The notes: generated from the letters alone by a model not told the origin. A stretch of DNA of 64,000 nt from Pseudooceanicola sp. HF7 (GCF_011806405.1 NZ_JAATOW010000029.1:1-64000); one strand, 5' to 3'; counted from the stretch's first letter, positions 35,310 to 44,168 are shown. Numbers and translations are program-made.

Positions 35310-36068
35310 TCAGTGCGCCGGATGCAGGGCATCCTTCAGGTAGACGCAGGTCAGGATCGTGAACACGTAGGCCTGGATGAAGGCCACGAGCAGTTCCAGC
35401 CCGTACATGCCGGTGATCGCGATGACAGAGATCGGGCTCACAGCGGCGATGGCCGCGAAGCCTGCGAAAACCTTGATCACCGCGTGGCCGGCCATCATGT
35501 TGCCGGCAAGCCGGATGGAATGGCTGACGGGGCGCACGAAGTAGGAAATGATCTCGATCAGGGCCAACAGCGGGCGCAGCACGAGCGGCGCGGAAGAGAC
35601 CCAGAAGAGACCCAGGAAATGGGTGCCGTGCAGGACGAAGCCGGTCACGGTGACGGTCAGGAAGACCGCCAGTGCCAGGACGATCGTCACGGAGAAGTGC
35701 GAGGTCGGCGTGAAGGCCATGGGCAGCAGGCCCAGCAGGTTGGCCAGCACGATGAACATGAACAGCGTGAAGACATAGGGGAAGAAGCGGATCGCATCCT
35801 TGCCCGCAACGTCCTCGACCATCTTGTAGACGAAGCCATAGGCCATCTCGGCAATGGACTGCACGCGGGACGGCACCCGGTTGCGCCCGGAGGTGCCCAG
35901 CACCATCAGCAGCAGCACGACGACCACGGCGATCGCCATCCAGAGCGTCGCGTTGGTGATCGTGTACCAATGCACTTCGCCATCGCCGAACAGCGGCTTG
36001 ACGATGAACTGGTCCATCGGGTGGAAGACCAGGCTGCTCTCTTCGGCACCATGCGCTTCAGTCGCCAT
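35310..36068 (-). CDS. atpB: ATP synthase F0 subunit a
   Basis: A 252-residue membrane subunit with the proton half-channels. The essential Arg (about residue 186) is in [23 protein letters not shown], and the C-terminal helix has [19 protein letters not shown]. The first 40 residues are periplasmic-side polar sequence. It overlaps atpI by 11 bases. Confidence 0.96.
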   Translation of the reverse strand: MATEAHGAEESSLVFHPMDQFIVKPLFGDGEVHWYTITNATLWMAIAVVVVLLLMVLGTSGRNRVPSRVQSIAEMAYGFVYKMVEDVAGKDAIRFFPYVFTLFMFIVLANLLGLLPMAFTPTSHFSVTIVLALAVFLTVTVTGFVLHGTHFLGLFWVSSAPLVLRPLLALIEIISYFVRPVSHSIRLAGNMMAGHAVIKVFAGFAAIAAVSPISVIAITGMYGLELLVAFIQAYVFTILTCVYLKDALHPAH

Positions 36069-36426
36069 CTTTGTCCCTCGTCTCGTTCCCGGCCTTGTCT
36101 GCGCCGGGCGGTTCCGCAGTCATGTCCCGTGCCGTGCCCAGCATCACCTTGATGCCCGCGGCAAAGCCCAGAAGGGTGAACAGGATCATCATGACGGGCG
36201 CGATGCCCAAGACCCAGTCCAGCCCGTATCCTATCGCAAAGCCGATCAGCAGACCGGCTACAAGCTCGGTGACCATCCGCCAGCCCGCTTCGGCTGACCC
36301 CAGGCCCCCGCCCTGCGAAGACGTGTCCTTCGGCACCCCCTTGGCCTTCGCGATCCGGGCTTCCAGATCGGCCATTTGGGCGCTGTGATCGTCCGGTGTA
36401 TCGCCGGGTCGATCGGGCTCTGCCAT
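36058..36426 (-). CDS. atpI: ATP synthase subunit I (AtpI/AtpZ-type)
   Basis: A 122-residue protein with a charged N-terminus and two hydrophobic helices ([27 protein letters not shown] and [18 protein letters not shown]). This is the layout of the AtpI-like assembly factor that heads alphaproteobacterial F0 operons. Its start is 26 codons before the first membrane-facing block. It is the first gene of the minus-strand atpI-B-E-F'-F operon and faces the arsR gene. Confidence 0.88.
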   Translation of the reverse strand: MAEPDRPGDTPDDHSAQMADLEARIAKAKGVPKDTSSQGGGLGSAEAGWRMVTELVAGLLIGFAIGYGLDWVLGIAPVMMILFTLLGFAAGIKVMLGTARDMTAEPPGADKAGNETRDKDGD

Positions 36427-36610
36427 GTTGGACGTCGCCTCCGCTTGGTTACTGGTTTGCTAAGGCGCCCCCCGCCCCGAGTCAAGCAACCGTGAACGCG
36501 CGGGATCGCGGCGCCAAGTCCTTGTAATTCAACACCTAATTCGCCACCTTATTCCTGTAAAATCATCCGGATTGCCGCCAAGAGCCGGGAAACCGACCCT
36601 CAAACCATCC

Positions 36611-36626
36611 TCAACCTTTCGGTTGA
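36611..36626. promoter_or_regulatory. Palindromic operator 1 upstream of arsR
   Basis: TCAACCTTTCGGTTGA has TCAACC and GGTTGA arms that mirror each other across four bases. A second site of the same arms lies at 36671-36690, 62 bases on (about six helix turns). Confidence 0.5.
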
Positions 36627-36670
36627 ACATGGAATTCCCAGCCCCACCAAGCCCCTGCAAAGCCGCGAAA

Positions 36671-36690
36671 GCTCAACTGTCCGGTTGAGC
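36671..36690. promoter_or_regulatory. Palindromic operator 2 upstream of arsR
   Basis: GCTCAACTGTCCGGTTGAGC is a 20-base palindrome with perfect 7-base arms. It shares TCAAC/GTTGA with operator 1. It covers a TTG that could have been read as an earlier arsR start, which favours the ATG at 36733. Confidence 0.55.
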
Positions 36691-36732
36691 GTTCCAGTTG
36701 ACGCCGCCCCCGCGCCGGACCTAATTGGGGCC

Positions 36733-37143
36733 ATGGCTCCAACCCTCGATCACGTCTTCGCAGCGCTCAGCGACCCGACCCGCCGGGCGATCCTTGCCAT
36801 GCTGCTGGAAGACGACATGGCGGTGACCGATGTCGCCGATCCCTTCGAGATGTCGCTGGCCGCGATCTCCAAGCACCTGACGATCCTGGCCACCGCCGGG
36901 CTGATCAGCCAGGAAAAGCGCGGGCGGGTCAAATGGTGCAAGCTTGAGCCGGCCGCCCTGCGCGAGGCCTCGGTCTGGATGCAGGGCTTCGGCCAGTTCG
37001 AGGCGGTGAACCTGGACGATTTCGAGCGCTTCCTGGCCGCCGAACTGGGCGAAGCGCAGGACGGCCAGCCCGATGACATCAATGACGGTGCCGCCGATGA
37101 TGCCAGCGACCCCGAAACCCAGGACGACCGCAGCAGGGCCTAG
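36733..37143 (+). CDS. ArsR-family metalloregulator-like repressor
   Basis: A 136-residue winged-helix protein. FAALSDPTRRAILAMLLEDDMAVTDVADPFEMSLAAISKHLTILATAGLISQEKRGRVKWCKL is the ArsR helix-turn-helix and wing. It lacks the CxC metal site of ArsR and resembles the SdpR-type members of the family; the tail is acidic and disordered. I chose the ATG at 36733 over the TTG at 36685, which lies in a palindrome. Its stop overlaps that of the convergent exporter gene. The two palindromes suggest autoregulation. Confidence 0.82.
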   Translation: MAPTLDHVFAALSDPTRRAILAMLLEDDMAVTDVADPFEMSLAAISKHLTILATAGLISQEKRGRVKWCKLEPAALREASVWMQGFGQFEAVNLDDFERFLAAELGEAQDGQPDDINDGAADDASDPETQDDRSRA

Positions 37144-38036
37144 TCCTTCAGCAGGACGAGCAGCGCGATGATGGTCAGGGCGACCCCGCCCAGGATGATC
37201 GCCGGCGGCAGACCCCGGCCCAGCGCGACCTCGTACAGGATCACCCAGCTTGGCACGAGGTAGGTATAGGCCATGACCTTGGCCGACTTCAGCCGCAGGC
37301 TGGCGAATTGCAGCAGCACGCCGGTGATGGCAGAGGCCACGATCGCCGTGTAGACCAGCGTGAACCAGACGATCCCCGGCAGGGCCAGCCAGTCCGTCGC
37401 GCGGATCTGGGGCCAGAACCAGGCGCACAGCAGCACGGCCCCGGCGCTCAGCGTGCCGAAGGTGAAGACCAGCGGCGCCTCGCCCCGGTTCAGCCGGGGC
37501 ACCAGCGGCGCGTAGATGGCATGGGCCAGGCAGCCGAAGAAGTAGATCCGCTCGCCCCGCCCCAGCTCGAACCGGGCCAGCGCGCCCAGATCCCCCTGGA
37601 AGATCACCCAGACCGCCCCGGCCGCGCCCACCGCAAGGGCCAGCGCCATGCGCCGGGTGGTGACCTGGCGCATGATCAGCCAGCCGAAGCCGGCGGACAT
37701 CAGCGGCACCAGGGTGAAGACCGCGGATTGCGACACCGGCGCGGCGGTGCGCAGCCCCTCGAACATGGTGACGAAGTATATGGTGAAGATGCCGCCCAGC
37801 AGCAGGTAGCGCCAGGGCGCGCGGAACTGCGCGCGGTTCAGCCCCGACATCGCCGCCAGCACGCCCAGCGCCGCGGCGGCCACGACGAAGCGCAGCGCGG
37901 TAAAGGCACCGGCATCCACGTAGGGCATCGCCAGGGCCCCCAGGATGAAACTGCCCGCGACCAGCCCGGAAAAAAGCAGCATGGCCAGATGGCCCCGGGC
38001 CTCTTCCCGCGGGCCGGCGGCAGCGGCTGCCCTCAA
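37140..38036 (-). CDS. EamA/DMT-family transporter
   Basis: A membrane protein of about 298 residues with ten hydrophobic segments in two EamA repeats, the drug/metabolite exporter layout. I place the start at a TTG at 38036 that overlaps the lysR stop (TTGA); an ATG at 37982 just before the first membrane helix (LLFSGLVAGSFILGALAMPYVDAG) is the alternative. Longer readings run through lysR. Co-transcription with the LysR regulator suggests that regulator controls or senses the exported compound, which is unknown. Confidence 0.85.
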   Translation of the reverse strand: MRAAAAAGPREEARGHLAMLLFSGLVAGSFILGALAMPYVDAGAFTALRFVVAAAALGVLAAMSGLNRAQFRAPWRYLLLGGIFTIYFVTMFEGLRTAAPVSQSAVFTLVPLMSAGFGWLIMRQVTTRRMALALAVGAAGAVWVIFQGDLGALARFELGRGERIYFFGCLAHAIYAPLVPRLNRGEAPLVFTFGTLSAGAVLLCAWFWPQIRATDWLALPGIVWFTLVYTAIVASAITGVLLQFASLRLKSAKVMAYTYLVPSWVILYEVALGRGLPPAIILGGVALTIIALLVLLKD

Positions 38037-38920
38037 CGGTGGGCATCCCGCATATGGGCGGTGTGATCCTTGAGGAAGTTCAGGAAGGCCTGCACCTTTG
38101 TCGTGCGGTGCAGGTCCATGTGGGTGACCAGCCACAGGCGGCTGTCCCATTCATCCAGCGGCGGATGGACCTCCACCATGTCGCTGTTGTTCTCCAGCTC
38201 ATAGGTGCCCAGGAACCCCATCCCCACGCCGGACAGCACCGCCTGCCGGTTGGCGCGCGGATCGCCGGAGCGGAAGACGACCTGGTGGGCCGGGATGTTC
38301 TCGCGCATCCACTGGGCGAAGGGGGCGCGGCTGGTGGGATCGTCCATCCCAACGAAGCGGTGCCCGGCCATCTTGCCGGGGATCTCCGGCATGCCGTTGC
38401 GGGCGATGTAATCCTTGCTGCCGTAGATCGCGCTGCGCAGCCGCAGGAAGGGCTGCACCACGTTGTCGGGCTGCTGCGGCGGACTGCCGGCGCGGATGGC
38501 CACGTGTGCCTCGCCGTATTCCAGCCGGAACAGCCGGGCCGAGGTCAGATAGCGCAGCTCCACGTCCGGGTAGGCCTCCTGGAACTCGGCAAGGATCGGC
38601 ACCAGAAGCTGGCTCAGCCCGCCGATGGTGGTAACGACAAGCTCTCCGGACACCTCGTTGCCGCGGCCCTTGATGCGGGCGGACAGCTGGCTGAACTGGT
38701 CATCGGTGGCCTGGGCCACCCGCAACAGGTCCTGCCCGGCTTCGGTGGCGGTATAGCCGCGCGTGTGCCGCTGGAACAGCTTCACCCCCAGCCGGCGCTC
38801 AAGCGCGTCGATATGGCGGATCACCGTGGCATGGTGAACCCCCAGCACATCCGCCGCCCCGGAGACCGTCCCCAGACGGGCCACCTGGTAGGCGGTGCGG
38901 ATCTCATCCCAATTGTCCAT
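38033..38920 (-). CDS. LysR-family transcriptional regulator
   Basis: A 295-residue regulator with the N-terminal helix-turn-helix DEIRTAYQVARLGTVSGAADVLGVHHATVIRHIDALERRLGVKLFQRHTRGYTATEAGQ and a LysR_substrate effector domain after about residue 90. The DNA-binding part is of the type that groups with GcvA/BetI-like short-spaced regulators in roseobacters. Its stop overlaps the exporter start, so the two form one operon. Confidence 0.9.
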   Translation of the reverse strand: MDNWDEIRTAYQVARLGTVSGAADVLGVHHATVIRHIDALERRLGVKLFQRHTRGYTATEAGQDLLRVAQATDDQFSQLSARIKGRGNEVSGELVVTTIGGLSQLLVPILAEFQEAYPDVELRYLTSARLFRLEYGEAHVAIRAGSPPQQPDNVVQPFLRLRSAIYGSKDYIARNGMPEIPGKMAGHRFVGMDDPTSRAPFAQWMRENIPAHQVVFRSGDPRANRQAVLSGVGMGFLGTYELENNSDMVEVHPPLDEWDSRLWLVTHMDLHRTTKVQAFLNFLKDHTAHMRDAHR

Positions 38921-39101
38921 GGCTGGCCTGTGCGCAAGAAAACTTCAACCACGGAACAATGCGGCTTTCGTGCGCAGATGCAAGTAAGAAGCCGCATTTC
39001 GCCGTCAGGTTGCGTCACAGGAACAATCCTCGTGCCGGCGCGTTGATCTCATAGATATGCAGACACAGAAAATCCCGCTCCCTCAGAGGACCCGCAAAAC
39101 C

Positions 39102-39473
39102 ATGGCCTACAACCTTCCCAGCTTCACGCCCGCCGGCATCCTAGGCCTTGGCCTTGCCGCGACCGGCGCGCTTGTCGCTACCGTGCTGCTGCGCGATCGC
39201 ATGAACCGCGCGCCCAAGCGGCTGCCGCTCCGCCGCGCGCGCAGCTTCTCCGAACCCTCCTCCGATCCGCTGCAGGACCCGATGCACGGCGCCCGCCCCG
39301 GGGTGGTGATGTCCAGCGCCCATTCCGGCGACGATCCCGATCCGGTGACGGAAGAGAACTCCGATACCTCCGACAGCGGCGAGAAGAAGGACAAGTCGAA
39401 GTCCCGTGACGACAAGGCCACGCCGCCCGACAAGGCAGAGCCGATCGTGGAACACAACCACGACAAGAACTGA
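39102..39473 (+). CDS. Hypothetical single-pass membrane protein with acidic tail
   Basis: A 123-residue protein. The ATG at 39102 has GAGGA upstream; an ATG at 39057 would add 15 residues with no ribosome site. One hydrophobic helix near the N-terminus (PAGILGLGLAATGALVATVLL) is followed by a basic stop-transfer stretch (RDRMNRAPKRLPLRRAR) and a long Ser/Asp/Lys-rich disordered tail ending PIVEHNHDKN. I do not recognise a family. It faces lysR and precedes the repeat region before ffh. Confidence 0.6.
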   Translation: MAYNLPSFTPAGILGLGLAATGALVATVLLRDRMNRAPKRLPLRRARSFSEPSSDPLQDPMHGARPGVVMSSAHSGDDPDPVTEENSDTSDSGEKKDKSKSRDDKATPPDKAEPIVEHNHDKN

Positions 39474-39568
39474 CACGACTGTATGAGCGGGCCTGTCCCC
39501 CGCTCAAATGGGGCGCCAATCGCCCCTGCCCGAGCGTTTCGAAAGGCCTAATCCGGCGGTCGGAGCGC

Positions 39569-39623
39569 ACCGACGTGATACCGACGTCATACCGACACGA
39601 TACAGACGTTGTACCGACGCGCC
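39569..39623. repeat. Five tandem 11-bp repeats upstream of ffh
   Basis: Units ACCGACGTGAT, ACCGACGTCAT, ACCGACACGAT, ACAGACGTTGT and ACCGACGCGCC follow without a gap. The period is about one helix turn, so the repeats face the same side of the DNA. They lie in the 414-base gap 39474-39887, in which I see no gene. Confidence 0.7.
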
Positions 39624-39833
39624 TTTCGGGGCACGTTCGGCACCCGTCGCCCGGGGCGGCCCCATGCCCCCTTTCGGTTGACTCACCCCCTCTTCAAGCG
39701 TAGATGCAAGCCTGAATTTCCGGAATCCGTGACGATTCCGGTCCCATCGCCTTTGCGGGGATCGCCACCAGTCAGCGCGTTGCGCCCACTGGTGTATTTG
39801 GTCTTTGTCCGGCAATGGTTGCGGCTTTAACCT

Positions 39834-39852
39834 CCCCCACCCAAATTGGGGG
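39834..39852 (+). promoter_or_regulatory. Hairpin in the ffh leader
   Basis: CCCCCACCCAAATTGGGGG folds as a 6-base stem with a 7-base loop, 36 bases before the ffh start. It could be the start of the mRNA or a small control element. Confidence 0.3.
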
Positions 39853-39887
39853 TATCATTTGGCAAAAGGTCTTAGGAGGGCCGGGGC

Positions 39888-41387
39888 ATGTTTGAAAATC
39901 TATCCGAACGCCTCTCCGGCGTCTTCGATCGTCTCACCAAGGCAGGCGCGCTGTCCGAAGACGACGTGCGCACCGCCCTGCGCGAAGTGCGCGTCGCCCT
40001 GCTTGAGGCGGACGTCTCTCTGCCGGTGGCCCGCAACTTCATCAAGTCGGTTGAGAAAAAGGCGACCGGTCAATCGGTTACCAAGTCCGTGACCCCCGGC
40101 CAGCAGGTCGTGAAGATCGTCCATGACGAGCTGATCGCGACCCTGGCGGGCGAAGGCGACCCCGGCAAGCTGAAGGTGGACAGCCCGCCCGCGCCGATCC
40201 TGATGGTGGGTCTGCAGGGCTCGGGCAAGACGACGACGACCGCGAAACTGGCCAAGCGCCTGAAGGAGCGGGACGGCAAGAAGGTCCTGATGGCCTCGCT
40301 TGACGTCAACCGCCCGGCCGCCATGGAACAGCTGCAGATCCTCGGCGCGCAGATCGGCGTGGACACCCTGCCCATCGTCAAGGGCGAGTCCCCCGTTGCC
40401 ATCGCCAAGCGCGCCAAGACCCAGGCGGGCCTGGGGGGCTATGATGTCTACATGCTGGACACCGCCGGCCGCCTGCACATCGACGAAGAGCTGATCCAGC
40501 AGGCCGCCGATGTCCGTGACGTGGTCACTCCGCGCGAAACCCTGCTGGTGGTCGATGGCCTGACCGGCCAGGATGCCGTCAACGTCGCAACGGAGTTCGA
40601 CGACAAGATCGGCGTCTCCGGCGTGGTGCTGACCCGGATGGACGGCGACGGCCGTGGTGGTGCGGCGCTCTCGATGCGCGCGGTCACCGGCAAGCCGATC
40701 AAGTTCGTCGGCCTTGGCGAAAAGATGGACGCGCTCGAAACCTTCGAGCCAGAGCGGATCGCGGGCCGGATCCTTGGCATGGGCGATATCGTCGCCCTGG
40801 TCGAGAAGGCGCAGCAGACGCTGGAGGCCGAACAGGCCGAGCGCATGATGAAGCGCTTCCAGAAGGGTCAGTTCAACATGAACGACCTGAAGTCCCAGCT
40901 TGAGCAGATGCAGAAGATGGGCGGCATGGAAGGCATCATGGGCATGATGCCCGGCATGGGCAAGATGGCCAAGCAGGTGCAGGAAGCCGGTTTCGACGAC
41001 AAGGTCGTCAACCGCCAGATCGCCCTGATCCAGTCCATGACCAAGAAGGAACGCGCCAACCCGCAGATCCTGCAGGCCTCGCGCAAGAAACGCATCGCCG
41101 CCGGTTCCGGCCAGGAGGTCAGCGACCTCAACAAGCTTCTGAAGATGCACCGCCAGATGGCGGATATGATGAAGAAGATGGGCAAGATGGGCAAAGGCGG
41201 CATGATGAAACAGGCCATGAAGGGCATGTTGGGCAAGGGCGGCATGCCCGGCGGCATGGATCCTTCGCAGATGGACCCCAAGGCGCTGGAAGAGGCCGCG
41301 AAGGCCATGGGCGGCAAGGGTGGCCTGCCCGGTCTTGGCGGCGGCGGCCTGCCCTCCGGCCTGTCGGGGTTCGGCAAGAAGAAATGA
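39888..41387 (+). CDS. ffh: Signal recognition particle GTPase Ffh
   Basis: A 499-residue SRP54 homologue. The N domain is residues 1 to about 90; the GTPase G domain has GLQGSGKTTTTAKLAK, DVNRPAAMEQL, MLDTAGRLHIDEELIQQ, TRMDGDGRGGAAL and TGKPIKFVGLGEKMDAL; the C-terminal M domain is rich in Met and Gly (MGGMEGIMGMMPGMGKMAKQ). It binds signal sequences with the 4.5S RNA, whose gene was not seen here. Strong AGGAGGGCC precedes the ATG. Confidence 0.97.
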   Translation: MFENLSERLSGVFDRLTKAGALSEDDVRTALREVRVALLEADVSLPVARNFIKSVEKKATGQSVTKSVTPGQQVVKIVHDELIATLAGEGDPGKLKVDSPPAPILMVGLQGSGKTTTTAKLAKRLKERDGKKVLMASLDVNRPAAMEQLQILGAQIGVDTLPIVKGESPVAIAKRAKTQAGLGGYDVYMLDTAGRLHIDEELIQQAADVRDVVTPRETLLVVDGLTGQDAVNVATEFDDKIGVSGVVLTRMDGDGRGGAALSMRAVTGKPIKFVGLGEKMDALETFEPERIAGRILGMGDIVALVEKAQQTLEAEQAERMMKRFQKGQFNMNDLKSQLEQMQKMGGMEGIMGMMPGMGKMAKQVQEAGFDDKVVNRQIALIQSMTKKERANPQILQASRKKRIAAGSGQEVSDLNKLLKMHRQMADMMKKMGKMGKGGMMKQAMKGMLGKGGMPGGMDPSQMDPKALEEAAKAMGGKGGLPGLGGGGLPSGLSGFGKKK

Positions 41388-41511
41388 AGCTGAACGGGAT
41401 CATAACCCCTCGGGCCCGCCCCCGGGCCGCCGCGATGACCGCCGCGATGCAAATCGCGCGCGGCCCCATGGCGGCTGGCCTCATGACGGCACGGCCTTCG
41501 GAGGTGCTGCA

Positions 41512-42066
41512 ATGATCCCCACGGCCCCCGCCTTCCCGACCATCGAGACAGAGCGCCTGCGCCTGATCTCTCCTGCCGCGCCGGAATTCGACGCGGTGGC
41601 GGCCTATCTCATGCCCGGTGCCCGCCCCTTCGTGGACCAGCACCCCGATGAGGAAGCCGCCTGGTGGTCCATCGCCACGATCATCGGTCACTGGCACCTG
41701 CGTGGCTTCGGCCATTTCGCCGTGATCGAGAAGAGCACCGGCATGAACTGTGGCCTTGTCGGCCCCTGGTTCCCCCGTGGCTGGCCTGAGCCGGAGCTGT
41801 CCTGGCAACTGCTGGACGGCGCAGAAGGGCGCGGCATTGCGACCGAATCCGCCCGCTGCGTGCTGGACTGGCTGTTCCAGGAAAAGGGCTGGGCCTCCTG
41901 CATCTCCCTGGTGGATCCCGCCAATGACCGCTCCGTGGCCATGGTCGAACGCCTGGGCGCGCGCGCCGAAGGCATGTTCTTCCACCACATGACGGGCGAT
42001 CTGCGGATCTGGCGCCACTTCCCCAAGACGGCCGCCGGCCGCAAGCTGCTGGAGGGGTTGGCATGA
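41512..42066 (+). CDS. RimJ/RimL-type GNAT acetyltransferase, first of four in tandem
   Basis: A 184-residue acetyltransferase starting IPTAPAFPTIETERLRLISP, the ETERL start shared by RimJ/RimL proteins. The acetyl-CoA loop region is LLDGAEGRGIATESARCVLDWLF. I chose the ATG at 41512 (CGGAGG upstream); the longer reading enters ffh's downstream hairpin. It lies 124 bases after ffh and overlaps the next paralogue by four bases. Confidence 0.85.
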   Translation: MIPTAPAFPTIETERLRLISPAAPEFDAVAAYLMPGARPFVDQHPDEEAAWWSIATIIGHWHLRGFGHFAVIEKSTGMNCGLVGPWFPRGWPEPELSWQLLDGAEGRGIATESARCVLDWLFQEKGWASCISLVDPANDRSVAMVERLGARAEGMFFHHMTGDLRIWRHFPKTAAGRKLLEGLA

Positions 42067-42614
42067 GCGATCTGCACGCCATCCCGCGGCTTACCACCGA
42101 ACGGCTGACCCTGCGCGCGCCTGCGTCCGGGGACATGGAGGCCCTCTGTGCCTTCTACGCCTCTAACCGCTCGCGCTTCGTGGGCGGCCCGCTGACCCGC
42201 GAACAGACCTGGCGCCAGCTGGCCACGGAAATCGGCCACTGGACCCTGCGCGGCTATGGCCGCTGGATGGTGGACGTCACCGAAACCGGCGCGACCGTCG
42301 GCATGGTCGGCCTGTGGAACCCCGAGGGCTGGCCCGAACCGGAAATCGGCTGGGATCTCATGAACGGCCATGAGGGCAAGGGCTATGCCACCGAAGCCGG
42401 CGAGGCCGCGCGCGCCTATGCCTATGACATCCTGGGCTGGTCCACCGCGATCAGCCTGGTGAAGCCGGAAAACCTGGGCTCTGCCCGCGTGGCCCTGCGC
42501 CTCGGCGCCTGGCTTGACGGCGAATATGCCCACCCGCGCTTCGGCAAGCTCGATATTTACCGCCACCCCGCGCCCGACACGCTGGTGAACGGCGGCGCAG
42601 AGGCCTACGCATGA
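42063..42614 (+). CDS. RimJ/RimL-type GNAT acetyltransferase, second of four in tandem
   Basis: A 183-residue paralogue of the flanking genes: IPRLTTERLTLRAPASGDMEAL at the start, GHWTLRGYGRWMVDV in the middle and MNGHEGKGYATEAGEAARAYAYDILGW as the acetyl-CoA region. It overlaps both neighbours as ATGA, so the four genes are translated together. Substrate unknown. Confidence 0.85.
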   Translation: MSDLHAIPRLTTERLTLRAPASGDMEALCAFYASNRSRFVGGPLTREQTWRQLATEIGHWTLRGYGRWMVDVTETGATVGMVGLWNPEGWPEPEIGWDLMNGHEGKGYATEAGEAARAYAYDILGWSTAISLVKPENLGSARVALRLGAWLDGEYAHPRFGKLDIYRHPAPDTLVNGGAEAYA

Positions 42615-43171
42615 CCGCTCTTGGCCCCCGCACCAACGACCTGCCGATCCCCGTGATCGAGACCGAGCGGCTGATCCTGCGCGGTCCCGAGCCGCAGGAT
42701 TTCGAACCGCTCTGCGCCTTCAACAGCGATGCGGACCGGATGCGCTATCTCGGCGGGCCGGTGACGGATGCCGATACCGTCTGGCGCGGCTTCCTGACCG
42801 GCATCGGCCACTGGATGTGGCGCGGCTACGGCATGTGGACCCTGCAAGAGAAGGCCAGCGGCCAGACCGTCGGGCGCGTCGGCGTGATCAACCACCTGAT
42901 GTGGGATGAACCGGAAATCGGCTGGCACATCTTCGCGGACCACGAGGGGCGCGGCTACGTCACCGAAGCCGCCCTTGTCGCGCGCCGCTACGCCGCCGAA
43001 AGCTGGGGGCTGGACCGCCTGATTTCCTACATCGATCCGGCCAACACGCGCTCTCGCGCCGTGGCCGAACGCCTGGGCGCCACGGTCGAACGCGAACGGC
43101 CCGAATTCTTCGGCAGCACCGTGCTGGTCTACCGCCACCCCTCGGTGGCAGGAGGCTCCGATGGCCGTTGA
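42611..43171 (+). CDS. RimJ/RimL-type GNAT acetyltransferase, third of four in tandem
   Basis: A 186-residue paralogue: IPVIETERLILRGPEPQDFEPLCAF, GIGHWMWRGYGMWTLQEK and FADHEGRGYVTEAALVARRYAAESWG. It differs from its neighbours in the loops before the acetyl-CoA site, so the four are probably not recent exact copies. The start overlaps the second gene by four bases. Confidence 0.85.
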   Translation: MTALGPRTNDLPIPVIETERLILRGPEPQDFEPLCAFNSDADRMRYLGGPVTDADTVWRGFLTGIGHWMWRGYGMWTLQEKASGQTVGRVGVINHLMWDEPEIGWHIFADHEGRGYVTEAALVARRYAAESWGLDRLISYIDPANTRSRAVAERLGATVERERPEFFGSTVLVYRHPSVAGGSDGR

Positions 43172-43763
43172 TATCCCCGTCATCGAAACCACCCGCCTTG
43201 TCCTGCGCGGACCGGAGCCCGAGGATTACCCGAACTTCCGGGCGACCTTCTCCTCCTACCGGTCGCGCTTCATGGGCGGGCCGCTGACGGCCTATGAAAC
43301 CTGGATGCTCTACGCCGCGGAAATGGGCCATTGGCAGATCCGCGGCTACGGCATGTGGATGATCCACGACAAGCAGACCGACAAGCCCCTGGGCATGGCC
43401 GGCGGCTGGAAACCCGCCCAGTGGCCAGAGGCAGAGCTGGCCTGGATCATCTGGCCCGAAACCGCCGGCAAGGGCTATGCCCTTGAAGCCACCCATGCGG
43501 CGCGCGGTTATTTCTACGACACCCTGGGATGGGAAGGGGCGGTGTCCTACGTGGATCCCAAGAACCTCGATTCCATCCGCCTCGCCGAACGGCTCGGCGC
43601 GGTGAAGGACAGCGCGGCACAAAGCGTGGATGGCAACGACGTCTGCTATCGCCACCCCTCGCCGGCCGTGCTGCGCGACAGCCAGATCGCGGACGGGATC
43701 GAGATGGAGATCCGCTCCTACCAGGATCCGCTCTTCCAGCCGAAAGGATATGCCCTTGACTGA
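43161..43763 (+). CDS. RimJ/RimL-type GNAT acetyltransferase, fourth of four in tandem
   Basis: A 200-residue paralogue: IPVIETTRLVLRGPEPEDYPNFRATF, GHWQIRGYGMWMIHDKQ and WPETAGKGYALEATHAARGYFYDTLGW. It carries a short C-terminal extension (SQIADGIEMEIRSYQDPLFQPKG) whose coding region holds the ribosome site of the chorismate mutase gene. The start overlaps the third gene by 11 bases and the stop overlaps the next gene by 14. Confidence 0.85.
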   Translation: MAVDIPVIETTRLVLRGPEPEDYPNFRATFSSYRSRFMGGPLTAYETWMLYAAEMGHWQIRGYGMWMIHDKQTDKPLGMAGGWKPAQWPEAELAWIIWPETAGKGYALEATHAARGYFYDTLGWEGAVSYVDPKNLDSIRLAERLGAVKDSAAQSVDGNDVCYRHPSPAVLRDSQIADGIEMEIRSYQDPLFQPKGYALD

Positions 43764-44061
43764 GACCCTCGATCCCGTCGCCCGCGCGGCTGTTCTGCTG
43801 AAAGAGCACCGTCAAAGCATCGACCGGCTGGACGCGATCCTCGTCTATACGCTGGGCGAAAGATTCAAGCACACCCAGGCCGTGGGGAAGCTGAAGGCCG
43901 AAAACGACCTTCCGCCCTCCGACCCGGACCGCGAGGCGGCGCAGATCGCCCGCCTCGAAGACCTCGCGACCCAGGCCGACCTCGACCCGGACTTCGCGAA
44001 GAAATTCCTGAATTTCGTCATTCAGGAGGTGATCCGGCATCACCGGCAACACCAATCCTGA
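43750..44061 (+). CDS. Chorismate mutase, AroQ class
   Basis: A 103-residue all-helical enzyme that turns chorismate into prephenate for Phe and Tyr synthesis. The start at 43750 follows GAAAGGAT. LLKEHRQSIDRLDAILVYTLGERFKHTQAVGKLKAENDLPPSDPDREAAQIARL holds the Arg, Lys, Asp and Glu positions expected in the AroQ active site. It lies in the same transcript as the four acetyltransferases and 107 bases before rpsP, a frequent alphaproteobacterial neighbour. Confidence 0.9.
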   Translation: MPLTETLDPVARAAVLLKEHRQSIDRLDAILVYTLGERFKHTQAVGKLKAENDLPPSDPDREAAQIARLEDLATQADLDPDFAKKFLNFVIQEVIRHHRQHQS

Positions 44062-44168
44062 GGGGATCCGCAAGGCCCCCTCACCAAGAGACCGGCGGCC
44101 CTGCCCGCCGACACGACTGACCGGCGGCAAAGCCCGCCAGACCAACGCCATTCAAAGGAGATAACCCA

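Noticed and set aside
39569-39623. CRISPR array before ffh
   Set aside because: Eleven-base units follow directly without spacers and no cas gene is present.
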